A DNA stretch of 64,000 nt from Skeletonema tropicum (lineage: Eukaryota; Bacillariophyta; Thalassiosirophyceae; Thalassiosirales; Thalassiosiraceae), in NCBI GenBank assembly GCA_037178625.1, contig CM074138.1, positions 1,922,001-1,986,000 on the forward strand, given 5' to 3'. A program made the position numbers and the translations under genes. The notes below the pieces were generated by a model. That model did not search any database and had not been told where the DNA came from. It was given only the letters and a program-made list of their open reading frames with translations. This document shows, in pieces, positions 46,858 through 58,351 of this stretch. Position 1 is the first letter of the stretch. Each line of letters opens with the position of its first letter.

Positions 46858-47615
46858 TAATATACTTTTTCATTCAAATGTATCACAATTTGTTCACGTT
46901 ACAGAATCAAATTGTGTTATCAATAACAACGACACGGATGAGGCTAAAGCTGAATAGTAAGTCTCCCGATATCTCAGTTTGATTGTAAGCTTGATTGTGT
47001 CCACTGAAGCCGTAGTATTGCGAGTGATATTGAAAGTAGTACCAGCAGAAGGCAGCATCATTTACAGAGCATTGAAAGTATAGTCCCCCATGATGATAGG
47101 TCATCGTAAAAGCCTCTGCATCAGTACCCCCTCAACGTATTCTGCCCTCCCTCACAGTGTTGTATAATATGACTGACGCAAGCACCACAACACGGCCAGA
47201 TTGCCATCTGAACTGCACCACACGGAGACAAGACGCCACTGTATCCATTAACTCCACTATGTGTTGTAGCCATCGTCATGTCTGTTTCACCATTTAAGTG
47301 TTTATATTCATATCATCCTCCAGTCATCCTCCCCACCAACGGTGCCATATTTTGTGTTGTAATAATGGTGCCCGCCATGCCGACGGTTCCGGACGGATTG
47401 AACGGCAGCAGCCTCGTCTAATGTCGCCATATATCATAAATTGTGTCAGGTTGTCGAGTAATAGACTATGCTCATGGCCAAAAGGTCTAGGTTGCGTAGG
47501 GGGCCTATGCAGATATCGCTTTTTATGTAAATAACGGTCACTTTTGTAGGAGGAAACCAAGAAATAACATCAGAGACCTTGGAGACAAAATCCCTTCGCG
47601 TCATGGGGCCATATG
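46858..47615. other. Intergenic; nothing recognised
   Basis: No supported gene or repeat between the TIR element and the first MULE. Confidence 0.4.
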
Positions 47616-48195
47616 GGTCCCCTGCAGGTGGTCTGGACCCGCCACGATGAGTTCCGCCACGATTTCCGCCACGATTCTTAAAAAGTTATTCCTTACTTAT
47701 GGTATAGAGACTTTCCCATTCCGCCACACCCGCCATCCAGGCACCATCCACAATCCACATGCAAAGACAGGCATCTCAATGGGAGCCATTCAAGGGCGGG
47801 AGCCATCCAAAATAAACAAACCGCCACCACCGTTCAAATCCGCCGCATAACAACAAAACCAAAACCATGCATGACGGCAGATAATATCTCCTACAGCCAC
47901 GACGCCATCCAACTTCATACGAAAATTATTTCATGCTACTACCATGTCATCATTGATCCTATCAGCACACCGTCTCCTTACGAGAAAAAAAATCCAGGTA
48001 AATATTCAGTGTCTATTTTTTTTTATCTGCTCTACACAAAAAATGTTGTTACTTACTGAATAATTTCCGAAAAACAACTCCGCACACAGGCCGACTACTC
48101 TTATCCCGATCTCCTCTTATGGCATCAGCGTTTTCTAATTAATTATCAGCGTCAATTTATCATTGTGCTGTCAGGCGTTATAAGAAATTATGATA

Positions 48196-48777
48196 TTATT
48201 TAAGATTTCCTGGGGGCGATGGATAGTGGACAGTATTCAGGAGGAAAGGGTGGCAGTCTTGGGGGCAAGCTATTCCATGGCTTAATCCTGTTTGACTGCT
48301 TTTCTTTCTGTAATGAGTGGCTTCCTCTAACTTCGTATCAACTTGGCTGCTCGGTGATGGGAGGAAAGTGTGGCAGTCTTGGGGGCGTGCCATTCCATGG
48401 CTTAATCCTGTCTCACTGCTTATCTCTCTGTAATGAGTGGCTTTCTCTAACTTCGTATCACCTCGGCTGCTCGGTGATGGATAGTGGACAGTATTCAGGA
48501 GGAACAAAGGGTGGCAGTCTTGGGGGCAAGCTATTCCATGGCTTAATCCTGTTTGACTGCTTTTCTCTCTGTAATGAGTGGCTTCCTCTAACTTCGTATC
48601 ATCTCGGCTGCTCCTCATGCTCATCACATTCTCAAGAATTACTGCTGGTGTGCCTTCAATGTCATCATTCCTGCCTGCATCGAGAGACTGTTGATTTGAA
48701 TTCCCCTCAGCATGGTTGGGCCAAGAACATCCAGGTGAATAATTTTCTGTGCTTGTTTCATCAGATTCCAAAGTCAT
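48196..48777 (-). CDS. MULE-borne repeat protein, unknown function
   Basis: 193 residues. After about 60 polar residues come three tandem copies of a roughly 40-residue unit (DTKLEEATHYREKSSQTGLS, then HGIACPQDCHPF), matching DNA repeats at about 48219-48640. Cys and His in CPQDCH are kept in all three units, which could suggest metal binding; that is speculation. It lies downstream of the transposase on the same strand, inside the inverted repeats. No known family is recognised, and it may be non-functional. Confidence 0.4.
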   Translation of the reverse strand: MTLESDETSTENYSPGCSWPNHAEGNSNQQSLDAGRNDDIEGTPAVILENVMSMRSSRDDTKLEEATHYREKSSQTGLSHGIACPQDCHPLFLLNTVHYPSPSSRGDTKLEKATHYREISSETGLSHGMARPQDCHTFLPSPSSQVDTKLEEATHYRKKSSQTGLSHGIACPQDCHPFLLNTVHYPSPPGNLK

Positions 48778-49011
48778 TACTCATGAATTCTTGCTGTTTG
48801 TCTCTGCCGAAACAATCATACACACAGATTAACTTCTCCTTGTCTTTGGAGTAGAATCATTGATGGCAGAGCCATTATTGAGAGGAAAGCGTTCTTGGTG
48901 TGGGTGATATAGTTTTGGCGTCCACATCGAATAAAACCAACTGCGACGGACTCTTCTTTCAGTGATTTATGATCCTCTTCGGTTTGGATGAATGGGTGAG
49001 ATCGATTAATT

Positions 49012-49163
49012 CAGCCGAGGAAAAGCCGGCGGAATTGCAAATTGGCCCACCGCCGAGGGAAAGCCGGCGGTATAATCAAATTGGCCCATCACAGCCGAGG
49101 AAGCCGGCTGTATATCAATTGGCCCAACAGCCGAGGAAGCCGGCTGTATATGAATTGGCCCAA
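49012..49163. repeat. Four-copy tandem repeat of 36-42 bp
   Basis: GCCGAGGAAGCCGGCTGTAT and variants, each followed by AATTGGCCCA, start at 49014, 49052, 49094 and 49130. It lies inside MULE 1 between the accessory ORF and the transposase. Each unit contains the self-complementary GCCGGC. Confidence 0.85.
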
Positions 49164-49684
49164 CTTTGATGCGAATGTCTGGTGGATGAGGAGGAAGAAA
49201 AGCCATTGAGGTGTGTGAGAGAAGATATGAATAGAAACTGCCTCCCAATGTGATGTCTGGCACCCATGTTCCGAAAGGTGGATGGGAAGTCAAGTGAATT
49301 TGGTTGAGGCACCAATGTTTATTTTTCATTCTTACTCGAGCGCTTGTTTTGTCCGTAAAAGGGCTGTTGATGTGATTGTGATGTATCATTGCCGGAACTA
49401 AGTGGGTGCAAGGCTACTACCAGATGAACTGAAAATGTGAGTTTTATCTACCATTATTATTCAAAGTTCTGTAATTATAATCAATTTGTCTCAACATCAA
49501 ACAGTCAGATCGCTCAGAATCGTAGGTCGTAGATTGCTCGCACTGTAAGTTACTGAGCATTTCAATCAAGTCTACTGTATTCTACTGAATTACAAAATCT
49601 TATGGCTAAATACTTAACATTACGGTTATGCCTTGCCAGAGATGACGAAAGAAGAAGTGACATAGATGAGTTAAAGTACCTAGA

Positions 49685-52512
49685 CTACGTTGAGAGTATA
49701 GTCCTATCGTAAACATACTTCTTCTTCTTGTTCATATGGTTTGTGAGACAAGTCATAGCAGCAGAAGTAATCCATACATCTGGAGACGGATTCCCTTCCA
49801 TCAGCGTCACAAGACCATCTTTTCCAATGAAGCTGACACTGTAGATTTTACTCTTATTCTCCATACACCTGCACTCGTTAATGATGAAGTTGTGTCCACA
49901 AACTTCCTTTGTGAGAACATTGTAAGGAGCGGCACCCTTTCCGCATCCTTCAGTGACTGGCATATTTTCAATCCTCTGAATTAGACTTGTGCCTGTCAAT
50001 GGGTCAGCGGACGTCAGAATATATTCCTTGGAAGAAGCGCTGAACTGATGTCTTTTGTAGCATTTTGTAACTACATGTCCTTCCCCACAGAATGAACATG
50101 ATATTCTCTTGGCCTTTGGATTAGCTTGAACGACAAGACCAACGTTTTGGTCTTGTAATGAAGCATGTGACGATTTCAATTTCTTGTTTGCCTTGGCTGC
50201 ATGCTCATGTGCATGCATGAGGCGATTTTTCGGCTGAGTCGACAAGCAAGAATTTGTTGGTACAATCACGTGGTGTGTCTTTGTGGTCACAGTTGTGGAA
50301 TTTGGGGTAGATATGAGCAGATCTTCGAGTTGCAGTAGCAGTCCTGAAACTGCAAACTTTTGTTCATCCGTCATGCCACTGTACGAAGCCAAAGTGGTAT
50401 CCAGCACATTCTTCGCACGCTGCTTCTTCATAGGTTCTACCTTGCCCAATCTCTTTTCAGGCAAATGGACTGATGGAAGTCCATTTACCTCTTGTGGTGA
50501 ACCTGTTCCAGCATATGCATCAACCACACCCACATCTCCTTCGGCGTCTTCAGCAGAGCTAAAACTAACACCAACGGGCAAAGTATCAGGTTGTGGAATG
50601 TTTTCTGGCTCGTACCCAAGCATAGCATCAATTGACTTGGATTCTTCAACCCAACCCACTATTGACCCAGAGACAGATTCTCTCGAGAAGTGTCTTTCTT
50701 CAAAGAACGACTCATCAAAACCTCCTTTAGCCAAGATCTCATGAGGGCACATATCTTCATTGGCCAAACATTCTTGACACATGCACCTGCTTGAGTGGTC
50801 GACAAAAAGTCTAGGGGGTTCATTTGATATGTTACTGAACACAGCAGTGCAAAAGGGCTGCGACAAATCTTGACTTGCTTGATATTTACGATCGACACGG
50901 TAATCGCAAGTTCGATGGTGAGCACTGCTATAGCGCTCAAATGCAGATCGACACAGCTTATGAGCAGCTCTCAATAAATCCTTGGTCTTGTCAGTGCTAG
51001 GTTCGTGTTCCAAATTTGATATTACCACCCTCATCTTCTGAGCATCACCGAAAAGCTCCTTATTCTTTTTCGCCGTGTGATTTTTCTGCCGCTTCAAGAG
51101 GTCACGAATCAAACCAATAGGATGTTCGCAGTAGTTGTTTCCTTTCTTGTTGCCCTCGTTAAGATGAGCAAGAGCACTTGAATGGTTGGATTCACTGATA
51201 GCATTGCCATGACGCCCAAGGTTGCCTGGTATATTGGCAATGCAATATGCCGCATAAGTTTGTCGACGGGATGCAAAGGTAGCCAAGTCTTTTTCCAACT
51301 TCCCATCTCTCATTGGGTGAGCTCTTAGCAAAGCATAGGCGCTTCTGAGGATGTCATCATATGCATCCTTGGATGTGGCTTTTACCATCTGCACAAGGTG
51401 ATGTTTGAGTATGGTGTAGCCATTATTACCAAACATTTTTCGTAAGCCAGAGTCAAGCAGATGCCATTGGTCCGTAACAAACTGTGCATTGACGAAGCCT
51501 AGATCTTCAATCATTTGTTGATCAAAGAACCCATCCCCAGCGACAATGTTGACGTTGGATAAAGGACGGTAAGGTGCACTCTCTCCAAGGAAGTCTGCCA
51601 AAAATTTATACATATCAGCCATGCGCTATGCCCAAGCTGGTACGCCTCATCATCATTCAACTCCTCATTCTCTATGCCTTGCAGAAAGTTACTACTATTG
51701 ACGATCTGTTTGAAAGCATCGTAGTCTTTATTGGAACTGCGGAACGTTGGCATGAGCCTGTGGACTTTGACCCGTATGTTAAATACATCCTGCTTTGACA
51801 CAATCTTTGAGCTAGGCCAAACTGGGGTCATGACACTCTTGATCATCGCAGATGATATCTTTCCACACAACTCGTAGACATTGCACAATTGAAATAGGGC
51901 AGCATCAGGCATTTTCTCGACGTATGCACCTGCACGAGACATTGTTACAACCCTATTCTGCCGACCTGGGTGACAATTTCCAGCATGGGTGGTACATGTA
52001 CCATTGCCAATCTCAACGGGCTGATCCCATTCAGGTTTGTACGAAGGAATTGGCCTATCTTTCCCCTTCTGAGACTCTGGAAAGTATGGTGTCTTTACCA
52101 AGGGCTTGAGATTAATTGTAAATGTGCAGCCTGCCTTCAGTGAACCACTTGTGAAATCACGTCTTGGTGTTCTAACATCACTACCAAACCTGTTACACCT
52201 GATTTCCAACTTTTCAAGTGTAGAAGTCCAACCATGCTTTTGTTCAATAACGTTTAAAACTGATTGAACTAAATCTCTGCTCTTCCACGTTTCTCCCGGC
52301 TTGAATAACTCAGCCGTAATTTTGTCGAAGTCACATTTGTCTTCGTTGTAGTGATCAGATGTAATGGAGCAATTTTCAAAGTACGAAGCGTAGTCAAAAT
52401 CAACTACCATGCGACGAGTCTCATTCTTTTTACCAAATGAGACATCATCATAGATCTTTAGCGACCTCGCAAATGAGGTTGATGGACAAGGTGTGTTTAC
52501 TTCTTGAGACAT
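49685..52512 (-). pseudogene. MULE transposase with a frameshift
   Basis: The first frame (52512 down to about 51640, from MSQEVNTPC) has a FAR1/WRKY-GCM1-like zinc-binding region (AGCTFTI, HAGNCHPG). The second frame (51622-49685) has the central MULE part (VAGDGFFDQQMIEDLGF, FVTDQWHLLD). It also has a SWIM-type zinc finger (CMCQECLANEDMCPH) and a C-terminal zinc knuckle (CSFCGEGHVVTKC). An in-frame TAG just upstream of 51622 and the frame change show a break near 51620-51650. I cannot find the first catalytic Asp, so sequence may also have been lost there. Probably inactive. Confidence 0.8.
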
Positions 52513-52804
52513 AGCAGCAATGATAGATGTGTCCTCAATACAATTGATTGAGTAAGTAAGTAAGTAGGTTCATGTCATAGGTCATTTTTTTGCTGGCGGC
52601 CCAGGGCGGCCCATTCAAATTTCAAACTCAAGAGAATCTTATGTGTGGAAGTAAGTATTGTGACCAAGACAGTCACGTGGCGGAATGGCGGGTGTGGCGG
52701 AATGGGAAAGTCTCTATACCATAAGTAAGGAATAACTTTTTAAGAATCGTGGCGGAAATCGTGGCGGAACTCATCGTGGCGGGTCCAGACCACCTGGTCC
52801 CCTG

Positions 52805-53097
52805 AGGTGTCCGCCGCCGGTTTATGGTGGTGCCGACCCCCGTTCCGCTCCATACCATAGCCGCTACCGTCTCCATGGTTATTGTGTTCAAAGTGAGCCG
52901 TTTTGAAAAGTGCTAGCAAAATGAGGGGGCCAAGTCGAGTTTCGTTTGATGGGGTTCCCCGCTCCCCTCTGATTCTGCAAATCAGATTTCAGGGCGGCAA
53001 AAATATGGTAATGAAGTCACTCCATCGTCACATCATAGGGCGTGCCGAACCAGTGGCCAGAAAAGCCGTGCCCAACGTAGCCCCTCCCCTTTTTTGT
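52805..53097. other. Spacer between the two MULE elements, with a shared repeat
   Basis: 53031-53088 (GTCACATCATAGGGCGTGCC... to CCCCTCCC) is an inverted match to about 39979-40038, so both loci share an older repeat or element end. Confidence 0.7.
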
Positions 53098-54427
53098 GTA
53101 GTTTTTTCCCGTGCGCGCACGTCAGGACGTGCTCGTACCGCCGGCCAATCTCCGCCCACCGCCCACGACTACAACTCGTTAAAGACAGGCATCTTGATTG
53201 AGAAAAGCAACGGCGGGCCCCGGCGGCGCCTGCGCTGCCGATTCAAACCACCGAAGAAACGCAAACCGCAGACCGAATTCAAGCCACACGAACCATGTCG
53301 CTGCCAAATTGCTACAATACGTCCTCTATCTCCGCAATCTCACCCCATCGGAGATAAAAATTCTAGGTGAATAACAAGTCTATGTGTCTATTTTATACGT
53401 ATCCAAAGTACTCACAAATTATTGCCACTGCCTGCAGAAACAATCCCGCACAAAGGAGTAATTGACGGTGGAATTTTGAATGAATTTTAGAAGAATGGTA
53501 GCAGCCTCAAATAATAATCACTCGATGCTTTGTCTGCTCATCTATAGGAAGTCAAGACTCCTTGCAATATTTGCATCATCTTGGTTGTCAATTAATGGTG
53601 GTCGGTGCATTCGTTTTGTAGTGATGGGGGGCATCCTTGTGGAAAGCTATAGCTACATCCATGTTTGGTTGCTCTTTATTCTATGATGATTGTGTGCATA
53701 ACATCACATCTTGGTTGGTGTTCTCCTGCACTCTACTGCTGTGAGGGCATCCCATCTTCTAATATGATTTCATTGCTATCGAAAGGATTAGCACAACATT
53801 TTCGAGAGTTGGGGAACACTCCACATCGAAGAAGTATATAGACACTGCTTAGAAAGTGATACAAAATGTGAGTATATTTTTGTGTATCAATGACATCTCT
53901 GAATGCATTTATTCTTCAGATCTAACATTCTTTTATTGTACTAATTTATTTCACAGAGCACAACATTTCCATATCATTCATTAATTCACTCCTACTGCGA
54001 CCTACCTTTTGGGCATCGAGGTGGTGCTGGTGGATGAGTTTTAAGGAAAAGGAGGGAGAAGAGGGGAAAAAGAGAAGAGAAAAAGAAAGATCTCGCTCGA
54101 CCATGTCAAAAAGTCAAAAGATCCGTAGTAGCAGTCTAGTAGTAGTCATTACTGTAGTATGCTGTTGTCGATGTAAGGTTCGCCGCCAGAGAACTTATCC
54201 CATGGACCGTCGATGATAATATTTTTGTCGAAGAAGATAATGTACGTCTGCGTGTAGAATAATAATACATCAAGAGGCATGATTCATTTAGAAAAAGTAC
54301 CGTGATGGCCTCACATGATGTGATGTAAATAACTCTATCCACATCAAGTGTGGAATGTCTCCTTCAATTATTCAATTAATAAATAGACACAGCAGAATAA
54401 TAATTATTCCCGTGAGAATGTAGCGCA

Positions 54428-55021
54428 TTACAAATGTGGCAGGCAGTATATGGAATGAGAGTCACGTAAGAGTCGACGCAGAAGAGTCGACTGGACGGCT
54501 GCCACGTACCGTTGCTGGATGCCTGGAATAGTATCATCTTCAAAGTCGTCTGAATGCTTCTTTGTTGCTTCTTCTTCGCTGTAGTCCAGCTCTGCAATTG
54601 CGTTGGCAGGATCAATGACATTGTTTATTTCCGGATTATTGATAGTAACAACGTCGTAGTCAGGAGTGGCGGAATTGTTGTCGACAGCTGTGACCGCTGT
54701 TGTGGTTGAATTCTCTTCAGCGGCAGCATCAGCTCTGTCATCGGCCGACGTGTTCACGGCAGCAGCGGCGGCAGTTGTTGTCGTATCATTATTGATGGGA
54801 GCAGCAGTAGAATCACCAGATGATCGATTCGTTCGCGGGGCAAAGAAATTCATCCGTGCAGCTCTCTCGACCGCTGCCTTTTGCTGTTCCTTCTTCTTTT
54901 TATTCTTTTGTTTCGTCTCTGCGCAGCGTTCTGCTTGTTTTTTCTTTTGAGACGAAGTCTGCTTGCGTTTGGCTTTGTAGCCGTTCTTGACACCCACGGG
55001 TCTTCCTCCCCCTCTTGCCAT
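54428..55021 (-). CDS. Basic AT-hook-like accessory protein of MULE 2
   Basis: 197 residues from MARGGGRPVGVKNGYKAKRK, an AT-hook-like start, followed by a long Lys/Glu/Gln-rich helix (about 20-55). Then comes a low-complexity Asn/Thr/Ala stretch and an acidic helix (LDYSEEEATKKHSDDFEDD). It lies downstream of the transposase in the same orientation, inside the inverted repeats. It could be a DNA-binding partner of the transposase; that is inferred from position only. No family is recognised. Confidence 0.5.
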   Translation of the reverse strand: MARGGGRPVGVKNGYKAKRKQTSSQKKKQAERCAETKQKNKKKKEQQKAAVERAARMNFFAPRTNRSSGDSTAAPINNDTTTTAAAAAVNTSADDRADAAAEENSTTTAVTAVDNNSATPDYDVVTINNPEINNVIDPANAIAELDYSEEEATKKHSDDFEDDTIPGIQQRYVAAVQSTLLRRLLRDSHSIYCLPHL

Positions 55022-55236
55022 GGTGATGATTTAATATGTAGAGGTACCGAATCTCAAATGGTATTATGTATGCAATTATTGCAAGTGAAAGGGCCGGTGC
55101 CGACGTGAAGTACCATAGTAGGTTCTCTTGAAATTTGAAATTTGAAATGAAACCAGCGCAGTAAGTGCGCAGTGGAGCCGTGGCTTCTCTGACTGGTGGA
55201 TGAGTTTTAAGGAACTCCTTTCAGGACTTTCTCGTA

Positions 55237-55328
55237 ACCCCTAGACATAAGATACTTATTCCATCGTACGTATGTAGACCCCTAGACATAAGCCTACTGA
55301 AGGAATAGGTACCTTATGTCCTAGGGGT
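55237..55328. repeat. Inverted repeat with ACCCCTAGACATAAG arms
   Basis: ACCCCTAGACATAAG occurs twice as a direct repeat and once inverted (CTTATGTCCTAGGGGT) within 92 bases. This gives a hairpin with arms of about 25 bases between the two genes of MULE 2. Confidence 0.75.
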
Positions 55329-55609
55329 CTCCACCAGCACAAACTAGCTGCCACCTTTTGTCCTTGCCATGAGCATCACGAGACATTCCACCACATTGTA
55401 TCTTTTCTTGTCTCCTTGAGCAGGGTCTAGTGGTTCATTACACTTTGTGATGATAATAAGCACATTAGCACTGCGCTCGCATGCTCAGGAGCGATGTGCT
55501 GAAGACTCGTAGCTGATACGAGAGGTCCAACTTTGTTATTATTATAGTGCCAACTTAAAACTTACGAACTACTACAAAACAAACGTAAACCTACAGGACA
55601 CAAACTAAT

Positions 55610-58351
55610 TTATTTATTTCTCCCTAGAGTTGCAAGTGTAATATTGTCATCATCATCATCCTTCTCATCTTCCCTACCGAAAACATGTGTATCTTCATTA
55701 TTCTCACTATGTTGTTGAGATTTTTCTTGTGTCTTCTTGACTTTCCTTCGTTTCTTTCTTTTATTGGCGAGATTAATATCATCAGACTTGTCTCGATTCT
55801 TCTTTAAGGAATCTGGTGCAATAGGTACTGATGCACCTGATTTGGCTACTTGCTTCTTTGCATTCTGTGCTCTGCCAGTACTTCTTGCCATCATCAAGCT
55901 GTTCTGATAAATCTGTTGCAATTGCGGCATCACCATTCTGTGCACTTCCATATTTTCCTTTGCCAATTCAACTATCTGTTTACAAACAAACATTGCTTCA
56001 TTGTACCTCCTCGCCTTCGACGTAGGTACCACAATTTTCGGGGGTATCTCTTCAACACTGTCGTCATCAACGTTAGCACAATCTGCAATCGAATCAGTTG
56101 GGCACTCTGGTGGATTCATAGCTGGACGAGTCAGGAAGGCTGGTAGAGCGGCGGCACCCAGACCGTCAATTCTCATCAGAGCTACAAGGCTTTTATACAC
56201 TATTTCATACATAGGGCTGTTCCGCAGGTGCCAGCGTGAATGGATTGTAGACAGATCATTCATGGTCCGTGTTTTGTGATCAATTAATGCCCTCTGAATG
56301 TAGCGGCATCTGATAAAGGAACATGTATGAACGTGGTAGTTGCTCTGACAATGTAGATCTTCTGAATCAGGAATGAATACTGTGCGTAGCATTTTTTTGT
56401 CTTCCCCTTTACCCTTGCGCTGGATTGTGTAGATGGTACCAATTGAAGGGGACTTCTCGACATTTAAATTCAGTTGTCCCTCAGTGGACTTCAACAACTG
56501 CATTCCTTCATTAAAGGTCAAAAAAGATTTACCATTAACTTCAATGATGCGCATTCCAACTTCCAACACAGAATCAGCGTAGATGCTACCTTCCGGGATG
56601 GCAGTAATCAGTATGTTGGGACGAAATTCTTCTGCTGGGTTGTTGCAGAACTCCAAGGTCATCCCAACTTCATCACCATTTTCCCATCTTTCCAAGTTGA
56701 TAGTAAGCATCTCTCTCTTGGTCGACTGTAACCGAAAAGGATTTGGTACACCCTCTACACTTGTGACAATTTCAAGTCCATCTGCACGGGACCTTTCTTT
56801 TGCCTCCCAATCCAATACGTACGAGGATAGGACACGACGATCTTTAATGGCAGTCTCCATCTCCTCCGTAACCTGAGTCTCATAGCTTTTCACTTTTTGC
56901 TCATGACGAAATTGCAACTCTCCAAGGGTCCAATATTTCATTTCTTTATTGCTTGTCCCGCTGTTTTTCAGCTTACTCATCATCTGCTCACAGCGAGAGG
57001 CAGCTCCCTTCTCTGAGCATGAAAAGTATTTGGTCGTGTGGGTGGCTGTTCGGACTGTTTGACCATCCTCCATTTGATCAATCCATCTTTCCAATTCACC
57101 TTTGTCAGTAACTGCATTGGGTGTAGAGAGTGATCTTATTTCCTGAAATGTATCAGAAAGTTCTTGTTGCTCAAGAACACTATATAATACCTTCTTCTTC
57201 AACTGGTCGAACTTGTCCCGGTCCTTCTTGATTGATAGCTTTGCGGCCTTTTTCTTTCCATTGTCGCTGTTGTGCCAAGTGTCCTCCAGATGAAACTGAT
57301 GATGCATTTTAGCTACCTCAGGCCATGCAGTACCACCATCAGTACAACACGTGGCTCCAGCTACATCAAGTTCTAGCACCTTCATCATAGCATCTACTGA
57401 ATCAATCTCCTCCTCCGGAACCTGGAACATTCCACAAGGTGCTGAGTGCCCAAAACAATCTATCACTGCAGGCGGACCTGTCTTGAAGCTGTAAGAAGTG
57501 GCATTGTGTGTTGTGTCCACGAAGACTGCATCTTTAGCGTACGCCCTTGCATTCAGCACCTCCAGTGGGTACTGTGCATACCAACCAATGAGTTTGCCAG
57601 TTGTTTCGTGTGTTGCGAAGTCAAACTTTCCACCGACACCGTACTTGTCGCATTGTTCCCTTAATTTCATTCCTTCAGCACAAAAAATGACCAATGAGTC
57701 AGTCTCACTGGCTCCCCAAGCCTTGTCACGTCCCTGTTTCATCATGCGGAATAATAGGTTTTTACACACAGTCACTCCATGCTGACTGCTGAGTAGATTC
57801 CTTGCCATCTCAGCAGACGCTCTATTTTTCCCCAAATCTTCAAGTAAGCTCACTTTCGTAGGAGATAGTTGTTGTTGTGACCTAATGACCTTGCTTTCTG
57901 ATAATTGTCGAGCTTCTTTTGAAACAAGTAGGTGGTTAGATGTCTGCGGCAACTTGAATTCCTTCACTTCCAAGTATGGTTGTTGATCCGCTTTTTTATC
58001 CTCCAGCAAAAATCTTATTTTGAAACCACAGCAGCCAGGTTGAGAATCATCCATTTTCCTAACTTTCATTTCACAACTGCCACAACACCATGACCATCTT
58101 TTGTGCGGAAACTTTTGTTTGGTATCTTCATTAGGATTGGTTCTTGAACCATCTCCAAAAACCAATTTCTTCACACCATGTGGTCCAAGAATAGAAATAA
58201 TTTGCTGTTTTACTAGATCTTCGTCACATGTAAACGTGGTTCCTTCCTTCAAAGCGTCAAAATGCTCCGGCAGCTTGTTTTGTGACTGATTATTATTTGG
58301 TATGGCATCCATCACATAAAATTTTCTTTGTGCACAGGCGTCACAATTCAA
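55610..58351 (-). CDS. MULE-family DDE transposase with an embedded PDZ domain
   Basis: 913 residues, intronless and intact. A Cys-rich N-terminal region (WSWCCGSCEM, GCCGFKIRF, about 86-115) resembles FAR1/WRKY-type DNA-binding domains. The catalytic core carries D279 (FVDTTHN), D338 (CTDGGTAW) and a candidate E455 (SRCEQMMSKLK). The spacing and the TWHNSD context fit MULE transposases. Residues about 546-633 read as a PDZ domain: strand VGMTLEF, then ILITAIPEGSIYAD, then LEVGMRIIEVNGKSF and MQLLKS. A Cys/His cluster (HCQSNYHVHTC) follows, and a C-terminal bipartite basic signal (NKRKKRRKVKK) with an acidic tail. It should cut and join the 70-base inverted repeats that flank it. The PDZ role is unknown; binding a protein C-terminus is the family norm. 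Confidence 0.8.
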   Translation of the reverse strand: MNCDACAQRKFYVMDAIPNNNQSQNKLPEHFDALKEGTTFTCDEDLVKQQIISILGPHGVKKLVFGDGSRTNPNEDTKQKFPHKRWSWCCGSCEMKVRKMDDSQPGCCGFKIRFLLEDKKADQQPYLEVKEFKLPQTSNHLLVSKEARQLSESKVIRSQQQLSPTKVSLLEDLGKNRASAEMARNLLSSQHGVTVCKNLLFRMMKQGRDKAWGASETDSLVIFCAEGMKLREQCDKYGVGGKFDFATHETTGKLIGWYAQYPLEVLNARAYAKDAVFVDTTHNATSYSFKTGPPAVIDCFGHSAPCGMFQVPEEEIDSVDAMMKVLELDVAGATCCTDGGTAWPEVAKMHHQFHLEDTWHNSDNGKKKAAKLSIKKDRDKFDQLKKKVLYSVLEQQELSDTFQEIRSLSTPNAVTDKGELERWIDQMEDGQTVRTATHTTKYFSCSEKGAASRCEQMMSKLKNSGTSNKEMKYWTLGELQFRHEQKVKSYETQVTEEMETAIKDRRVLSSYVLDWEAKERSRADGLEIVTSVEGVPNPFRLQSTKREMLTINLERWENGDEVGMTLEFCNNPAEEFRPNILITAIPEGSIYADSVLEVGMRIIEVNGKSFLTFNEGMQLLKSTEGQLNLNVEKSPSIGTIYTIQRKGKGEDKKMLRTVFIPDSEDLHCQSNYHVHTCSFIRCRYIQRALIDHKTRTMNDLSTIHSRWHLRNSPMYEIVYKSLVALMRIDGLGAAALPAFLTRPAMNPPECPTDSIADCANVDDDSVEEIPPKIVVPTSKARRYNEAMFVCKQIVELAKENMEVHRMVMPQLQQIYQNSLMMARSTGRAQNAKKQVAKSGASVPIAPDSLKKNRDKSDDINLANKRKKRRKVKKTQEKSQQHSENNEDTHVFGREDEKDDDDDNITLATLGRNK

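Larger units (their letters stand above)
47625..52796 (-). mobile_element. Mutator-like (MULE) transposon 1
   Basis: 112-base inverted repeats at 47625-47736 and 52685-52796, starting CAGGTGGTCTGGACC. Each contains three CCGCCACGAT sub-repeats. GGTCCCCTG occurs immediately outside each end (47616-47624 and 52796-52804, sharing one base with the right end), giving an 8-9 bp target duplication typical of MULEs. It carries a frameshifted transposase and a downstream ORF with internal repeats, both on the minus strand. Confidence 0.93.

Noticed and set aside
51511..51650. Programmed frameshift in the MULE 1 transposase
   Set aside because: No slippery heptamer or clear downstream structure is seen, and the first catalytic Asp region seems to be missing; mutation is more likely.
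53085..53097. Target duplication for MULE 2
   Set aside because: The bases flanking the two inverted repeats (CTTTTTTGT and CTCATCAAT) do not match.
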